Below are positions 26,098-34,194 of a stretch of DNA of 64,000 nt, in pieces. The notes under the pieces were generated by a model that ran no database searches, had not been told where the DNA came from, and saw nothing but the letters and a program-made list of their open reading frames with translations. Made by a program: the position numbers and the translations under genes. Each line of letters starts with the position of its first letter. Position 1 is the stretch's first letter. Source of the stretch: Variovorax beijingensis (GTDB taxonomy: Bacteria > Pseudomonadota > Gammaproteobacteria > Burkholderiales > Burkholderiaceae_C); NCBI RefSeq assembly GCF_007828835.1, contig NZ_VIVL01000001.1, positions 1,108,001 through 1,172,000 on the forward strand. The letters are read 5' to 3'.

Positions 26098-27741
26098 CTA
26101 GTCGGAGCAGATCACCGCGATCGGCTCGGAGCGGCCGCGCACGGCCAGCATCTCGACCTGTCCTCCGGCATGCGCGAAGCCGGCCTGCTGCGCGGCATAC
26201 ACCGAGACCACCAGGCGCGACGCGGCCGTCTTGGCGTGGTCCTGCAGCCGGCTCGCGGTGTTGACCACTTCGCCGATCGCGGTGAAGGTGGTGGTGTCGA
26301 GGTAGCCCACTTCGCCCACGGCCGCGCGTCCGGCGTGCAGGCCCATGCCGAAGTCCAGGCGCTGGCCGAACTGGGCTTCGAAGCCTTCGCTCCACGCATC
26401 CATGCGCTGGCCGATCAGTTCGGTCGCGCGCAGCGCCTGCCGGCAGGCGGTGGGAAGGTCGGTGCCGAGGCCGAAGATCGCCATCACGCTGTCGCCGATG
26501 AACTGGTTCGGCACGCCGCCGCATTCGCGCACCGCGGCGCCCACGGTGGCGAAGTAGCGGTCGAGCACATAGGCCAGGTCGAAGGGCCATTGCCCTTCCG
26601 ACAAACCCGACCAGCGCCGCAGGTCCACGAACAGGATGGCCACGTCGCGCTCGCGGCCGAAGCTGCTGGCCGGCGCCGGCTGCCTTCCGTGGCTTGCCGG
26701 CGCGAACAGCGGGATGACCTCGATGTCGCCTCGCGGGCGCAGCTGGCAGGCCAGCCGCACGCCGCCCGGGGCGCGCACGCGGTCGAGCGTTCGCTGCTCG
26801 TCGCGGTCGGGCGGGTCCCAGTGCTGTGCGGGGCCGAGCACGCGCACGCGGCAGGTCGAGCAGCGCGCCCGCCCGCCGCACACCGAGAGATGGGCGATGC
26901 CGTGCGAGCGGCTCGCTTCCAGCACGCTCCAGCCACGCGGCACGTGCACCGTGCGGCCGGGGTAGCGCAGCGCAATGGACGCGCCGTGCGCGCGGCGCGC
27001 GAACCAGTTGCGCGCCGCGTAGGCCGCCAGCAGGGCGGCCAGGCCGAGCGCATAGAAGAGCTTGATGCGGCCTTCCGCCGTGTCGAGCGCCCGGCCCTGG
27101 GCAGGGGTCGGCAGCACCGCGGGCGGCACGCCGGTCCACTGGAACTCGCGACCCATCGAGACGAAACCCATCATCGCCGCGAGCGGCAGCACGACGGCAA
27201 TGGCCAGCAGCAGATAGGAAAAACGGCGGTAGGCCGGCCGCGCCCGCAGCGCGAAGTGGATGCCGAGGCAGCCGTGGGCCCAGGCCGCGAGCAGCATCGT
27301 GAACTGCGCGCCGGCACCCGGCAGGCTCCACAGGCCCCGGACCACGCGAACGTAGGAGCCCTCGATGCCGTAGGCCAGATAGGCGCCGCGCATGGCGGTC
27401 AGGTGGGTGGCCAGCAGCAGCGGCAGCGCAAAACCCAGCAGCACGCGCAGGCCTTCGAGCGGCGGCATGCGCAGCGTGCGGCGCTCCCACAGCGCGGCCA
27501 CCGCCAGCGCCAGGTGCGCGCCGGCCGCGCCGTACAGCAGCACGGTGCCCGGCAGGCTGTGCCAGAACAGCTGCACATTGCGCAGCACCGCCTCGGCCGC
27601 CGCGAAGGAGGCGATGCCCAGCGAATGGTTCAGCAGGTGCGCCGTGACATAGGCCATCAGCACCAGTCCGCTGGTCCATCGGAGGTTGCGCCGGGTTGGC
27701 GGTTTCGGCAGCCGGGCGATGGGTGGGGAGCGTCTGTCCAT
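26098..27741 (-). CDS. Membrane adenylate/guanylate cyclase with 2Fe-2S domain
   Basis: About 547 aa. An N-terminal membrane region of about six TMs (about 25-240), rich in membrane-embedded His (TAHLLNHS, LLATHLTAMRG, AAWAHGCLGIHF), resembles b-type heme anchors of the succinate dehydrogenase type. A ferredoxin-type domain has cysteines in VCGGRARCSTCRV and RLACQL. A class III cyclase domain (about 365-545) has metal Asps in FVDLRRWSG and IGDSVMAIF and the NTAS/R turn in GEVVNTASRLQ. It is therefore probably a redox-gated cyclase (inference). It is divergent from a Crp/Fnr regulator that could sense its product. Start ATG 27741. Confidence 0.85.
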   Translation of the reverse strand: MDRRSPPIARLPKPPTRRNLRWTSGLVLMAYVTAHLLNHSLGIASFAAAEAVLRNVQLFWHSLPGTVLLYGAAGAHLALAVAALWERRTLRMPPLEGLRVLLGFALPLLLATHLTAMRGAYLAYGIEGSYVRVVRGLWSLPGAGAQFTMLLAAWAHGCLGIHFALRARPAYRRFSYLLLAIAVVLPLAAMMGFVSMGREFQWTGVPPAVLPTPAQGRALDTAEGRIKLFYALGLAALLAAYAARNWFARRAHGASIALRYPGRTVHVPRGWSVLEASRSHGIAHLSVCGGRARCSTCRVRVLGPAQHWDPPDRDEQRTLDRVRAPGGVRLACQLRPRGDIEVIPLFAPASHGRQPAPASSFGRERDVAILFVDLRRWSGLSEGQWPFDLAYVLDRYFATVGAAVRECGGVPNQFIGDSVMAIFGLGTDLPTACRQALRATELIGQRMDAWSEGFEAQFGQRLDFGMGLHAGRAAVGEVGYLDTTTFTAIGEVVNTASRLQDHAKTAASRLVVSVYAAQQAGFAHAGGQVEMLAVRGRSEPIAVICSD

Positions 27742-27793
27742 GAATGGCTTCGAAGGGCACCCGAGCATAATGCGCCCGCCCTTCTCCACCGGC

Positions 27794-28513
27794 ATGGCCC
27801 TCACTCCAGACATTCCCCGTTCCAGCCTCGCGCTGCGCCGCATCGCGCTGTTCGAAGGCCTTTCAGACCAGCGGCTCGACCTGCTCGCGCAGCAATGCCT
27901 GTGGCACAGCGTCGAGGCCGGCAAGCCCTTGCTGCTGCGTGCCGAGCAGCAGGGCGAGGTGTTCCTGCTGGTCTCGGGCCGGGTCCGCGTGACCACCTAC
28001 GCGGCCAACGGTCGGCAGGTGACCTTCAGGGATTCGGAAGCCGGTGAGCACTTCGGCGACATTGCCGCCATCGACGGCGGGCCGCGTTCGGCCGACGTGG
28101 TCACGCTGCTGCCGAGCGTGCTTGCGAGCCTCGACCGCGCCGCCTTCCTGGCCCTGCTGCGCGAGGAGCCGCTGGTGGCCGAGCGGGTGATGCAGCGGCT
28201 GGCCTCGCTGGTGCGGCAGCTGTCGGAGCGCGTGATCGACCTGAGCACGCTGGGGGTCCAGAACCGGCTGCATGCCGAGTTGCTGCGCCTCGCGCGGGCC
28301 GCGGGCGTGGCGCACAACCAGGCGCGGCTGGAGCCGGCGCCCAGGCATGCGGCGCTGGCGAGCCAGATCAGCACCAACCGCGAGCAGGTGACCCGCGAAC
28401 TCAACGTGCTGGCGCGCAGCGGCGTGCTGCAGAAGGACGGCAAGGCCCTGCGGGTGGCCGACGTCGCCCGGCTCGAGGCGATGGTCTCGCAGGTGCGGGG
28501 CGACGCCGGCTGA
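27794..28513 (+). CDS. Crp/Fnr-family transcriptional regulator
   Basis: About 239 aa. A cyclic-nucleotide-binding fold (about 15-135; GEVFLLVSGRVRV, GEHFGDIAAIDGGPRSADVV) leads via the dimer helix to a Crp-type HTH (LASQISTNREQVTRELNVL). The phosphate-binding cassette GDIAAIDGGPRSA has the Glu of FGE replaced by Asp but keeps Arg-Ser, so cAMP or cGMP binding is plausible. No Fnr-type cysteines are seen. It is divergent from the membrane cyclase with about 50 bp between; together they look like a self-contained cyclic-nucleotide switch (inference). In-frame ATGs at 27770 and 27740 are alternative starts. Confidence 0.82.
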   Translation: MALTPDIPRSSLALRRIALFEGLSDQRLDLLAQQCLWHSVEAGKPLLLRAEQQGEVFLLVSGRVRVTTYAANGRQVTFRDSEAGEHFGDIAAIDGGPRSADVVTLLPSVLASLDRAAFLALLREEPLVAERVMQRLASLVRQLSERVIDLSTLGVQNRLHAELLRLARAAGVAHNQARLEPAPRHAALASQISTNREQVTRELNVLARSGVLQKDGKALRVADVARLEAMVSQVRGDAG

Positions 28514-28519
28514 GCCGGA

Positions 28520-28999
28520 TCAGTTCCAGCGGCCGCGCAGCCCGCCAAGGCTGAATCGGCCCGCGCCCAGCAGCACCACGGTGAGCGCGCCGAACAGGTA
28601 CAGGCCCTGCAGCTCGAGCGCCCAGCCGCCCTGCTTGGTCAGCGCGAACAGGTCGGCCATGTGCACCAGGCCGAAGGCCGCGAGCATGTTGATGACGACC
28701 ACGCCGGCCGCGGCGCGGGTCCAGAAGCCGGCGATCATGAGGAGGGGCGCCACGATCTCGCCCACGTACACCAGGTAGGCCAGCCCGCCCGGCAGGCCGG
28801 CCTTCGCCAGCATCGCGCTCACGAAGCCCACGCCGGCCGAGATCTTGAAGATGCCGTGCAGCAGCACGAGCACGCCGATCGCCAGGCGCAGCAGCAGCTT
28901 GCCGGCGTCGTCCGGCGTGGCGGGGGAGAAGGCGGAGGAAGCCTGCGAAGGTGCGATCGGCGCACGCGCGGCGTTGGCGGCTACGGCCTGGGTGTTCAT
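28520..28999 (-). CDS. DoxX-family membrane protein
   Basis: About 159 aa inner-membrane protein with four TMs. Signatures are LLRLAIGVLVLLHGIFKI, AYLVYVGEIVAPLLMIAG and the GLYLFGALTVVLLG end. DoxX proteins are linked to redox or detoxification functions but seldom have known activities. A soluble N-terminal 40-residue Ala/Pro stretch precedes TM1. AAGGA stands before ATG 28999. It converges with the Crp/Fnr gene with only six bases between stops. Confidence 0.82.
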   Translation of the reverse strand: MNTQAVAANAARAPIAPSQASSAFSPATPDDAGKLLLRLAIGVLVLLHGIFKISAGVGFVSAMLAKAGLPGGLAYLVYVGEIVAPLLMIAGFWTRAAAGVVVINMLAAFGLVHMADLFALTKQGGWALELQGLYLFGALTVVLLGAGRFSLGGLRGRWN

Positions 29000-29226
29000 G
29001 GCGGATCCTTGAAAAATGAGAGGGCGGCCGCGGAGCGCGGCGGTTGCGGTTCCAGTGTGCGCAGCCGCTGCCTGGCGGTATGTGCGTTTACGCACAGTTT
29101 CCGAAGACGGTCCATGGCCGCAAAGTGCCGTGCCGAAGCGCCTGCAGGGCCCGCGCCATCCTGCTACGCTCGGGTGGCCCGCCAGCGCCGACACGGCGGG
29201 CTTTTTTCTGCGCCGCTTCCTTTCCC

Positions 29227-29985
29227 ATGGTCTTTCCCCTCATCACCGATCCGCATTTCTATGCGGTGGCCGTTCCCGCCGTGCTGCTGCTGGGCATCAG
29301 CAAGAGCGGCTTCGGCGCCGGCTTCGGTTCACTGGCGGTGCCGCTGATGGCCCTGGCGGTCACCGTGCCGCAGGCCGCGGCCATCCTGATGCCGCTGCTG
29401 CTCTTGATGGACCTGCTCGGCCTGGCCGCCTTCCGCAACGACTTCGACCGCGCGCTGCTCAAGTTCCTGATTCCTTTCGGACTGCTCGGCACGGTGATCG
29501 GCACGCTGCTTTTCCGCACGCTCTCGGCCCACACCGTGGCCGGCATCGTCGGCGTGTTCACGCTGTTGTTCCTTGCGCAGCGGCTCGCGTTTCCGCCCAG
29601 GCCGGACGATCCGCTGCCCTCGCGCGCGGTGGGCGCGGCGCTCACCGCGGTCTCGGGGTTCACGAGTTTCATCGCGCATGCCGGCGGGCCGCCGATCAAT
29701 GCCTACGTGATTCCGCTGCGGCTCAAGCCGGTGGTGTTCACCGCCACCATGGCGTATTTCTTCTTCGTGGTGAACCTGAGCAAGTGGATTCCCTACGCAT
29801 GGCTCGGCCTGATCGACCTGCGCACGCTGGCCACATCGGCGGCGCTGATGCCGCTGGCGCCGCTCGGCGTGTGGGTGGGCATCCGCATTGCCCGGCGCAT
29901 CGATGCGACCTGGTTCTATCGCTTCGTGTACCTGGGCATGCTGCTCACAGGCCTCAAGCTCGTCTACGACGGATTCTTCGCCTGA
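29227..29985 (+). CDS. TauE/SafE (TSUP) family permease
   Basis: About 252 aa, seven to eight TMs. It has the duplicated TSUP layout, with GISKSGFGAGFGSLAVPLMA near the N-terminus and the second-half motif FIAHAGGPPINAYVIPL. The family exports organosulfonates, sulfite or sulfoacetate. There is no adjacent sulfur gene, so the substrate is open. ATG 29227 follows CGCCGCTTCC without a strong ribosome site, so the start is less certain. Convergent with the DUF1428 gene. Confidence 0.85.
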   Translation: MVFPLITDPHFYAVAVPAVLLLGISKSGFGAGFGSLAVPLMALAVTVPQAAAILMPLLLLMDLLGLAAFRNDFDRALLKFLIPFGLLGTVIGTLLFRTLSAHTVAGIVGVFTLLFLAQRLAFPPRPDDPLPSRAVGAALTAVSGFTSFIAHAGGPPINAYVIPLRLKPVVFTATMAYFFFVVNLSKWIPYAWLGLIDLRTLATSAALMPLAPLGVWVGIRIARRIDATWFYRFVYLGMLLTGLKLVYDGFFA

Positions 29986-30000
29986 GGCCGGAGCTTTCGC

Positions 30001-30360
30001 TCAGAACTCGACGATCGACTTGAAGCCGCCGAAGATCATCCGCTTTCCGTCGAAAGGCAGGGTCTTGGGGTCCATCGCGGCAATGCGCGGGTCGGCCATG
30101 ACCTTGGCGTTGACCGCGTCGCGGTGCTTGCGCGACTTGTAGACGATCCACGAGAAGGCCACGGTTTCGTCGGCCTTCTGCTTCACGCTCTGCGGAAACG
30201 AGGTGAATTTTCCCGGCTTCACGTCGTCTGCAATGCATTCCACATATTCGAGCGCGCCGTATTCCATCCAGATCTTGCCGGCCTTGCGGGCCAGCTTGCG
30301 GTAGGCCTCGACGTTGTTCGAGGGAACGGGGACGAGAAAGCCGTCGACATAGCGAGCCAT
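30001..30360 (-). CDS. DUF1428 protein
   Basis: About 119 aa, matching the DUF1428 (YbaA-like) family from end to end: YVDGFLVPVPSNNVEAYRKL at the start, and DPRIAAMDPKTLPFDGKRM and MIFGGFKSIVEF at the end. It has a ferredoxin-like alpha/beta-barrel fold; its function is unknown. It is the last gene of a minus-strand unit behind two VOC proteins and a drug exporter, 64 bp after the exporter, so it may be part of the same TetR-controlled stress response (inference). Confidence 0.88.
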   Translation of the reverse strand: MARYVDGFLVPVPSNNVEAYRKLARKAGKIWMEYGALEYVECIADDVKPGKFTSFPQSVKQKADETVAFSWIVYKSRKHRDAVNAKVMADPRIAAMDPKTLPFDGKRMIFGGFKSIVEF

Positions 30361-30424
30361 TGAAAGTCTCCTTGAAAGAAACGGAAAATAGAAAAGAAAA
30401 GCGGGTCGCCGGATGGGCGGGCCC

Positions 30425-31912
30425 TCAAGACGCCGCTGCACGGTTTGCCGTGCTTGCGGATGCCGCGGCTCCCTTGTTGTTCTTGTCGTTCCGAGTGGAC
30501 CCCGGAGATGCGGTGCGAAGCAGCAGCGCCCCAAGCAAACCTGCCAGCGCCGCGAACACGGCGCCGACAAGAAACGCGAGGTTGTAGCCGCCGGTGAGCG
30601 CAAGGGGCATCTGCGCCCCGGCCGCTTCCATCGAACTGGTGCGCGCCGCGGCGGCACTGGCCAACACGGCGAGCCCGAGTGCGCCGCCCATCATGAAGGC
30701 GGTGTTGACCACGCCCGAGGCGAGGCCCGAATCGGCCGGGTCGACCTCGCTCATGGCCGCGAGCAGCACCGGGTTGAACGCCATGCCGGCACCCAGGCCG
30801 AGCAGCATCATCCCGGGCAGCACGTCGATGACGAAACTGCCGTTGACGGGGGCGCGCGCGAAGAGTGCAAGGCCGATGGCCGCGAGCCAGAGTCCGGCCG
30901 CGAGCGGCTTGCGGATGCCGAAGCGCATCACCAGCCTGGCCGAGAGGCCGAGCGAGAACACCGCCATGATGATGTTGGCTGGCAGGAAGGCGAGGCCGAT
31001 CTGCATCGGCGTGTAGTTCAGTACCAACTGCATGTAGAGCGCGGAGATGAAGAACCACGCGAACATCGCCGCCGCCCACAGCACGCCCACCACGTTGGCG
31101 ACCGACACACTGCGCAGGCGGAAGAGACCCAGCGGCATCAGCGGGTGCTGCACGCGCGCCTCGATGGCGATGAAGATCGCGAGCAGCACCACGGCAGCGC
31201 CGAGCAGGCCCAGCGTTTGCGCGGAGCCCCAGCCGGCTTCGTTGCCGTTGACCACACCGTAGACCGCGAGCATGAGCGACAGCGTGACAGTGACGGCGCC
31301 GGCCACGTCGAGCTTCTCGCCATGCGCGTGGCCGCGCGCGCTGGGCAAGAGCGCCATGCACAGTGCATACACGGCCACGCCGATCGGCAGGTTCACCAGG
31401 AAGATCCAGTGCCAGCTCAGCGAACTCGTGAGCAGCCCCCCCAGCAGCACGCCGATGCTGCCGCCGCCCGCGCAGACGAAGCCGTAGACGCCCATCGCCT
31501 TGGCACGGTCGGCCGGCTCGGTGAACAGATTCATGATGAGCGAGAGCGAAACGGCCGAAACCACCGCGCCGCCCAGCCCCTGCACCGCGCGCGCCGCGAC
31601 CAGCAGCACCTGCGAATTGGCGAGGCCGCAGGCCAGCGAGGCCAGCGTGAACAGCACGAGGCCGATCAGGAAGAGCCTGCGGTGGCCATACAGGTCGCCC
31701 AGCCGCCCGCCCAGCAGCAGGAAGCCGCCGAAGGTCAGCATGTAGGCATTCACCACCCAGACCAGCGAGGTCTCGGTGAAGCCGAGGTCGGTGCGGATCG
31801 AGGGCAGTGCCACGTTCACGATCGTGGTGTCGAGCACGATCATCAGCACGCCGAGGCACAGCACCATCAGTGCGAGCCAGCGCTTTCGGTTGTTGTCGAG
31901 TGTGTCGGTCAT
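30425..31912 (-). CDS. DHA2-family MFS drug exporter
   Basis: About 495 aa, 14-TM proton-driven exporter of the EmrB/QacA type. Hallmarks are LDTTIVNVALPSIRTDLGF in TM1, the motif-A region GGRLGDLYGHRRLF and motif C in TM5 (GFVCAGGGSIGVLLGG). There is no membrane fusion partner gene, which suggests transport across the inner membrane only. It lies third in a four-gene unit (VOC, VOC, MFS, DUF1428) divergent from a TetR regulator, the usual layout for inducible drug efflux. Confidence 0.9.
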   Translation of the reverse strand: MTDTLDNNRKRWLALMVLCLGVLMIVLDTTIVNVALPSIRTDLGFTETSLVWVVNAYMLTFGGFLLLGGRLGDLYGHRRLFLIGLVLFTLASLACGLANSQVLLVAARAVQGLGGAVVSAVSLSLIMNLFTEPADRAKAMGVYGFVCAGGGSIGVLLGGLLTSSLSWHWIFLVNLPIGVAVYALCMALLPSARGHAHGEKLDVAGAVTVTLSLMLAVYGVVNGNEAGWGSAQTLGLLGAAVVLLAIFIAIEARVQHPLMPLGLFRLRSVSVANVVGVLWAAAMFAWFFISALYMQLVLNYTPMQIGLAFLPANIIMAVFSLGLSARLVMRFGIRKPLAAGLWLAAIGLALFARAPVNGSFVIDVLPGMMLLGLGAGMAFNPVLLAAMSEVDPADSGLASGVVNTAFMMGGALGLAVLASAAAARTSSMEAAGAQMPLALTGGYNLAFLVGAVFAALAGLLGALLLRTASPGSTRNDKNNKGAAASASTANRAAAS

Positions 31913-31952
31913 GAAGAGCGGTTCCTGCGGGTTGCGGATGGGAGGGGCGGGG

Positions 31953-32372
31953 TCAGACCAGCGGCTTGCCGCCGTTGATGAGCCAGGGCGTGCCGAAGCG
32001 GTCGGTCACCATGCCGAATCCCTCGACCCAGAAGGTCTTCTCGAAAGGCATCGTGACCTTGCCGCCTTCGGCGAAGGCGTCGAACACGCGCCTGGCTTCC
32101 GCGACGGTCTCGATCGTCAGTGCCACGCCGAAGCCCTTCATGCCTTCATAGGGCTGGCCGGGCATGGTGTCGGAGGCCATCAGCATGCCGTCGCCGTAGG
32201 CCAGGGCTGCATGCATGATGCGTTTTTCGGCGCCGGGCGGAAACTGCCCGGCGCCCGGGGCTTCGCCCATGGTCATCATCATCTGCATGGTGCCACCAAG
32301 CGTCTTTTCATAGAAGCGCATGGCCTCGGCCGCATTGCCGTCGAACGAGAGATAAGCGTGGATGGGAGACAT
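31953..32372 (-). CDS. VOC-family protein, PhnB-like
   Basis: About 139 aa. It begins MSPIHAYLSFDGNAAEAMRF and continues FYEKTLGGTMQMMMTMGEAP; the C-terminus is FGMVTDRFGTPWLINGG. This is the PhnB/3-demethylubiquinone-methyltransferase-like VOC family; many members are small-molecule-binding or of unknown function. It lies 38 bp after a related VOC gene and 40 bp before the drug exporter, all on the minus strand. Confidence 0.85.
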   Translation of the reverse strand: MSPIHAYLSFDGNAAEAMRFYEKTLGGTMQMMMTMGEAPGAGQFPPGAEKRIMHAALAYGDGMLMASDTMPGQPYEGMKGFGVALTIETVAEARRVFDAFAEGGKVTMPFEKTFWVEGFGMVTDRFGTPWLINGGKPLV

Positions 32373-32410
32373 GAGGTTTTCCTTGGTTGTTTTCTTGCCG
32401 AGCCCTGCTT

Positions 32411-32854
32411 TCAGGCGGAGGCGGCGGGCGCCACCACCAGCAGCCAGCCCACGCCGAAGCGGTCCGCGAGCATGCCGAAGCTGGAGCTGAAGAAGGTCGG
32501 CGTGAGCGGCTGCATCACCTGGCCGCCGTCGGCCAGCGCATCGAACCACTGGCGCGCCTGGGCGTCGGTGGAGGCGGTGAGGGCCAGCATGATGCCCTTG
32601 AACTCCGGCTGGCCCGAGCACCGGCCGTCGGAGGCCATCAGCTCGGTTTCGCCGATGCGCACCACCGCGTGCATCACCTTGTCGGCCGCCGGCGCGCCGC
32701 CGCCGCAGCTGGCGTCGGCATCGGACGAGGGCGGCATTTCGGGCGCCTCGCTGTAGCGCATGAGCTGCACGACCTCGGCGCCGAGCGCCTTCTTGTAGAA
32801 CCCGAGCGCTTCGTCGCAGCGGCCTTCGAAGGACAGATAGGACTGGACTTTCAT
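32411..32854 (-). CDS. VOC-family protein, PhnB-like
   Basis: About 147 aa paralogue of the next VOC protein; shared features are the start VQSYLSFEGRCDEALGFYKK and the end SFGMLADRFGVGWLLVV. An insert with Cys residues (DASCGGGAPA) near residue 50 sets it apart. It is the first gene of the unit divergent from TetR and so the nearest to the operator. AAGGA precedes ATG 32854. Function unknown; drug or metabolite binding is possible. Confidence 0.83.
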   Translation of the reverse strand: MKVQSYLSFEGRCDEALGFYKKALGAEVVQLMRYSEAPEMPPSSDADASCGGGAPAADKVMHAVVRIGETELMASDGRCSGQPEFKGIMLALTASTDAQARQWFDALADGGQVMQPLTPTFFSSSFGMLADRFGVGWLLVVAPAASA

Positions 32855-32919
32855 GGCATTTCCTTTGGACTGAGGATGAAAGGATGCGCAGGGACCTGCG
32901 CGCATACGGAATAACTAAG

Positions 32920-32968
32920 TTTGTGTACACCGTCCACAAAGAATAGCAGACATAATGGACACTGTCCA
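32920..32968. promoter_or_regulatory. Candidate TetR operators
   Basis: Two related palindromes: an imperfect 21-bp one with arms TTTGTG/CACAAA at 32920-32940 and a perfect TGGACA-C-TGTCCA at 32956-32968; both contain GTCCAC. They lie between the TetR gene and the VOC-VOC-MFS-DUF1428 unit. CATAAT (32951-32956) could be the -10 box of the TetR gene and is overlapped by the second site, as expected for autorepression. Confidence 0.5.
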
Positions 32969-32984
32969 CATGGAGATTTCTTTG

Positions 32985-33647
32985 ATGAGCCCCCGCATCG
33001 TCCCGCCAGCCCCCAGCCCGCCCGCGGCTCGCAGCACCTACCGCCACGGCGACCTGCGCCGCGCGCTGCTCGACGCAGGCATCGAACTGGCGCGCGACGG
33101 CGGCCCCGAGGCGGTGGCGCTGCGCGAAGTGACGCGGCGCGCGGGCGTGGTGCCCAATGCGGCCTACCGCCATTTCGCGAGCCGGCGCGAGCTGCTGCTG
33201 GCGGTGCGCGCGGCCGCGCTGTCGGCGGCAGCCGGGGCCATGGAGAAGGAACTGGCGGTGCTGCCCTGCGACCAGCCGCCCGTCGACTTCGCGCGGGCCC
33301 AGGTGCGGGCCATCGGTACTGCCTATCTGCGCTTTGCCCAGGCCGAGCCGGGCCTGTTCCGCACCGCCTTCGTGGTGTCGTCGGAAGACGCCGAAGGGGA
33401 GGTGGGGCCGGCGAGGGCCGGCGCCAGCGGCAAGGACCCGTTCCAGCTGCTGGGCGCCGCGATCGACCGGCTCCTGGAAGCGGGTGCGCTCGACCCTTCG
33501 CACCGCCCGAACGCCGAATACCTGGCCTGGTCGGCCGTGCACGGCCTGGCGCTGCTGATCATCGAAGGACCGCTCAAGGGCATGGATGCGCAAGCCAGCC
33601 ACGCGCTGGGGCAGCGGCTGATCGACATGGTGGAGCGGGGGCTCTAG
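32985..33647 (+). CDS. TetR/AcrR-family repressor
   Basis: About 220 aa. The N-terminal HTH (about 17-65; YRHGDLRRALLDAG, LREVTRRAGVVPNAAYRHF) is followed by a helical ligand-binding domain ending IIEGPLKGMDAQAS. I chose ATG 32985 because GGAG is nine bases upstream and because the earlier ATGs at 32955 and 32970 fall in or next to a palindrome that looks like its own operator. It should repress the divergent VOC-VOC-MFS-DUF1428 unit until a toxic ligand binds (inference). Confidence 0.88.
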   Translation: MSPRIVPPAPSPPAARSTYRHGDLRRALLDAGIELARDGGPEAVALREVTRRAGVVPNAAYRHFASRRELLLAVRAAALSAAAGAMEKELAVLPCDQPPVDFARAQVRAIGTAYLRFAQAEPGLFRTAFVVSSEDAEGEVGPARAGASGKDPFQLLGAAIDRLLEAGALDPSHRPNAEYLAWSAVHGLALLIIEGPLKGMDAQASHALGQRLIDMVERGL

Positions 33648-33662
33648 CCTGGGCGGCCTCGG

Positions 33663-34154
33663 CTACAGATAGATCTTCTGCAGCAGCCGGATCAGCGTTT
33701 CGCGCTCGCGTGCCGTGAGCCGGGCGCTGGCGTCGGCCTCGAGCTGCGTCACGGTCTGCTCGGCCTCGCGAATCAGCTTTTCGCCGGCCTCGGTGAGGTG
33801 CAGGCCCACCGCGCGGCCGTCGTGCGGATGCGGGCGGCGCTCGATGAGTCCGCGGCTGTCGAGCGTGGCGACCAGGCTCACCAGGTTGGGCGGCAGGATG
33901 TCGAGCGTGTTGCACAGTTGGCGCGAGGTGGCGCCCGGGTTGTGCGCGAGCAGCGACAGCACCGAGAAGTCGATCTGCTTGAGGCCGTACGGCGCCATGC
34001 GCTCGGCGAACACGCTGCTCACGATGAGCCAGGCGCGGCGCGCGTTGTAGCCGACCAGGGCTTCCAGCATGCGGGCGTCGAGCCGCTCCGATTTGCCGCT
34101 TGGCGCTGCGGCCGGCTCTGCTTTGGCGGGACTGTTCTTGGATGGACGGGGCAT
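33663..34154 (-). CDS. MarR-family regulator, CouR/FerR-like
   Basis: About 163 aa winged-helix regulator: RRAWLIVSSVFAERMAPYGLK (21 residues shown in part as RRAWLIVSSVF), ATSRQLCNTLDILPPNLVSL for the recognition helix, and RRPHPHDGRAVGLHLTEAG for the wing. It is the last gene of the hydroxycinnamate operon. MarR proteins of this context, such as CouR of Rhodopseudomonas, bind p-coumaroyl-CoA and release DNA; the same role is likely here, acting at the divergent promoter near 40440 (inference). Convergent with the TetR gene, 15 bp apart. Confidence 0.8.
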   Translation of the reverse strand: MPRPSKNSPAKAEPAAAPSGKSERLDARMLEALVGYNARRAWLIVSSVFAERMAPYGLKQIDFSVLSLLAHNPGATSRQLCNTLDILPPNLVSLVATLDSRGLIERRPHPHDGRAVGLHLTEAGEKLIREAEQTVTQLEADASARLTARERETLIRLLQKIYL

Positions 34155-34194
34155 GGCCCGAGCGTAACTCGTGGCCGGCCCGGCCGGGCTTCCG

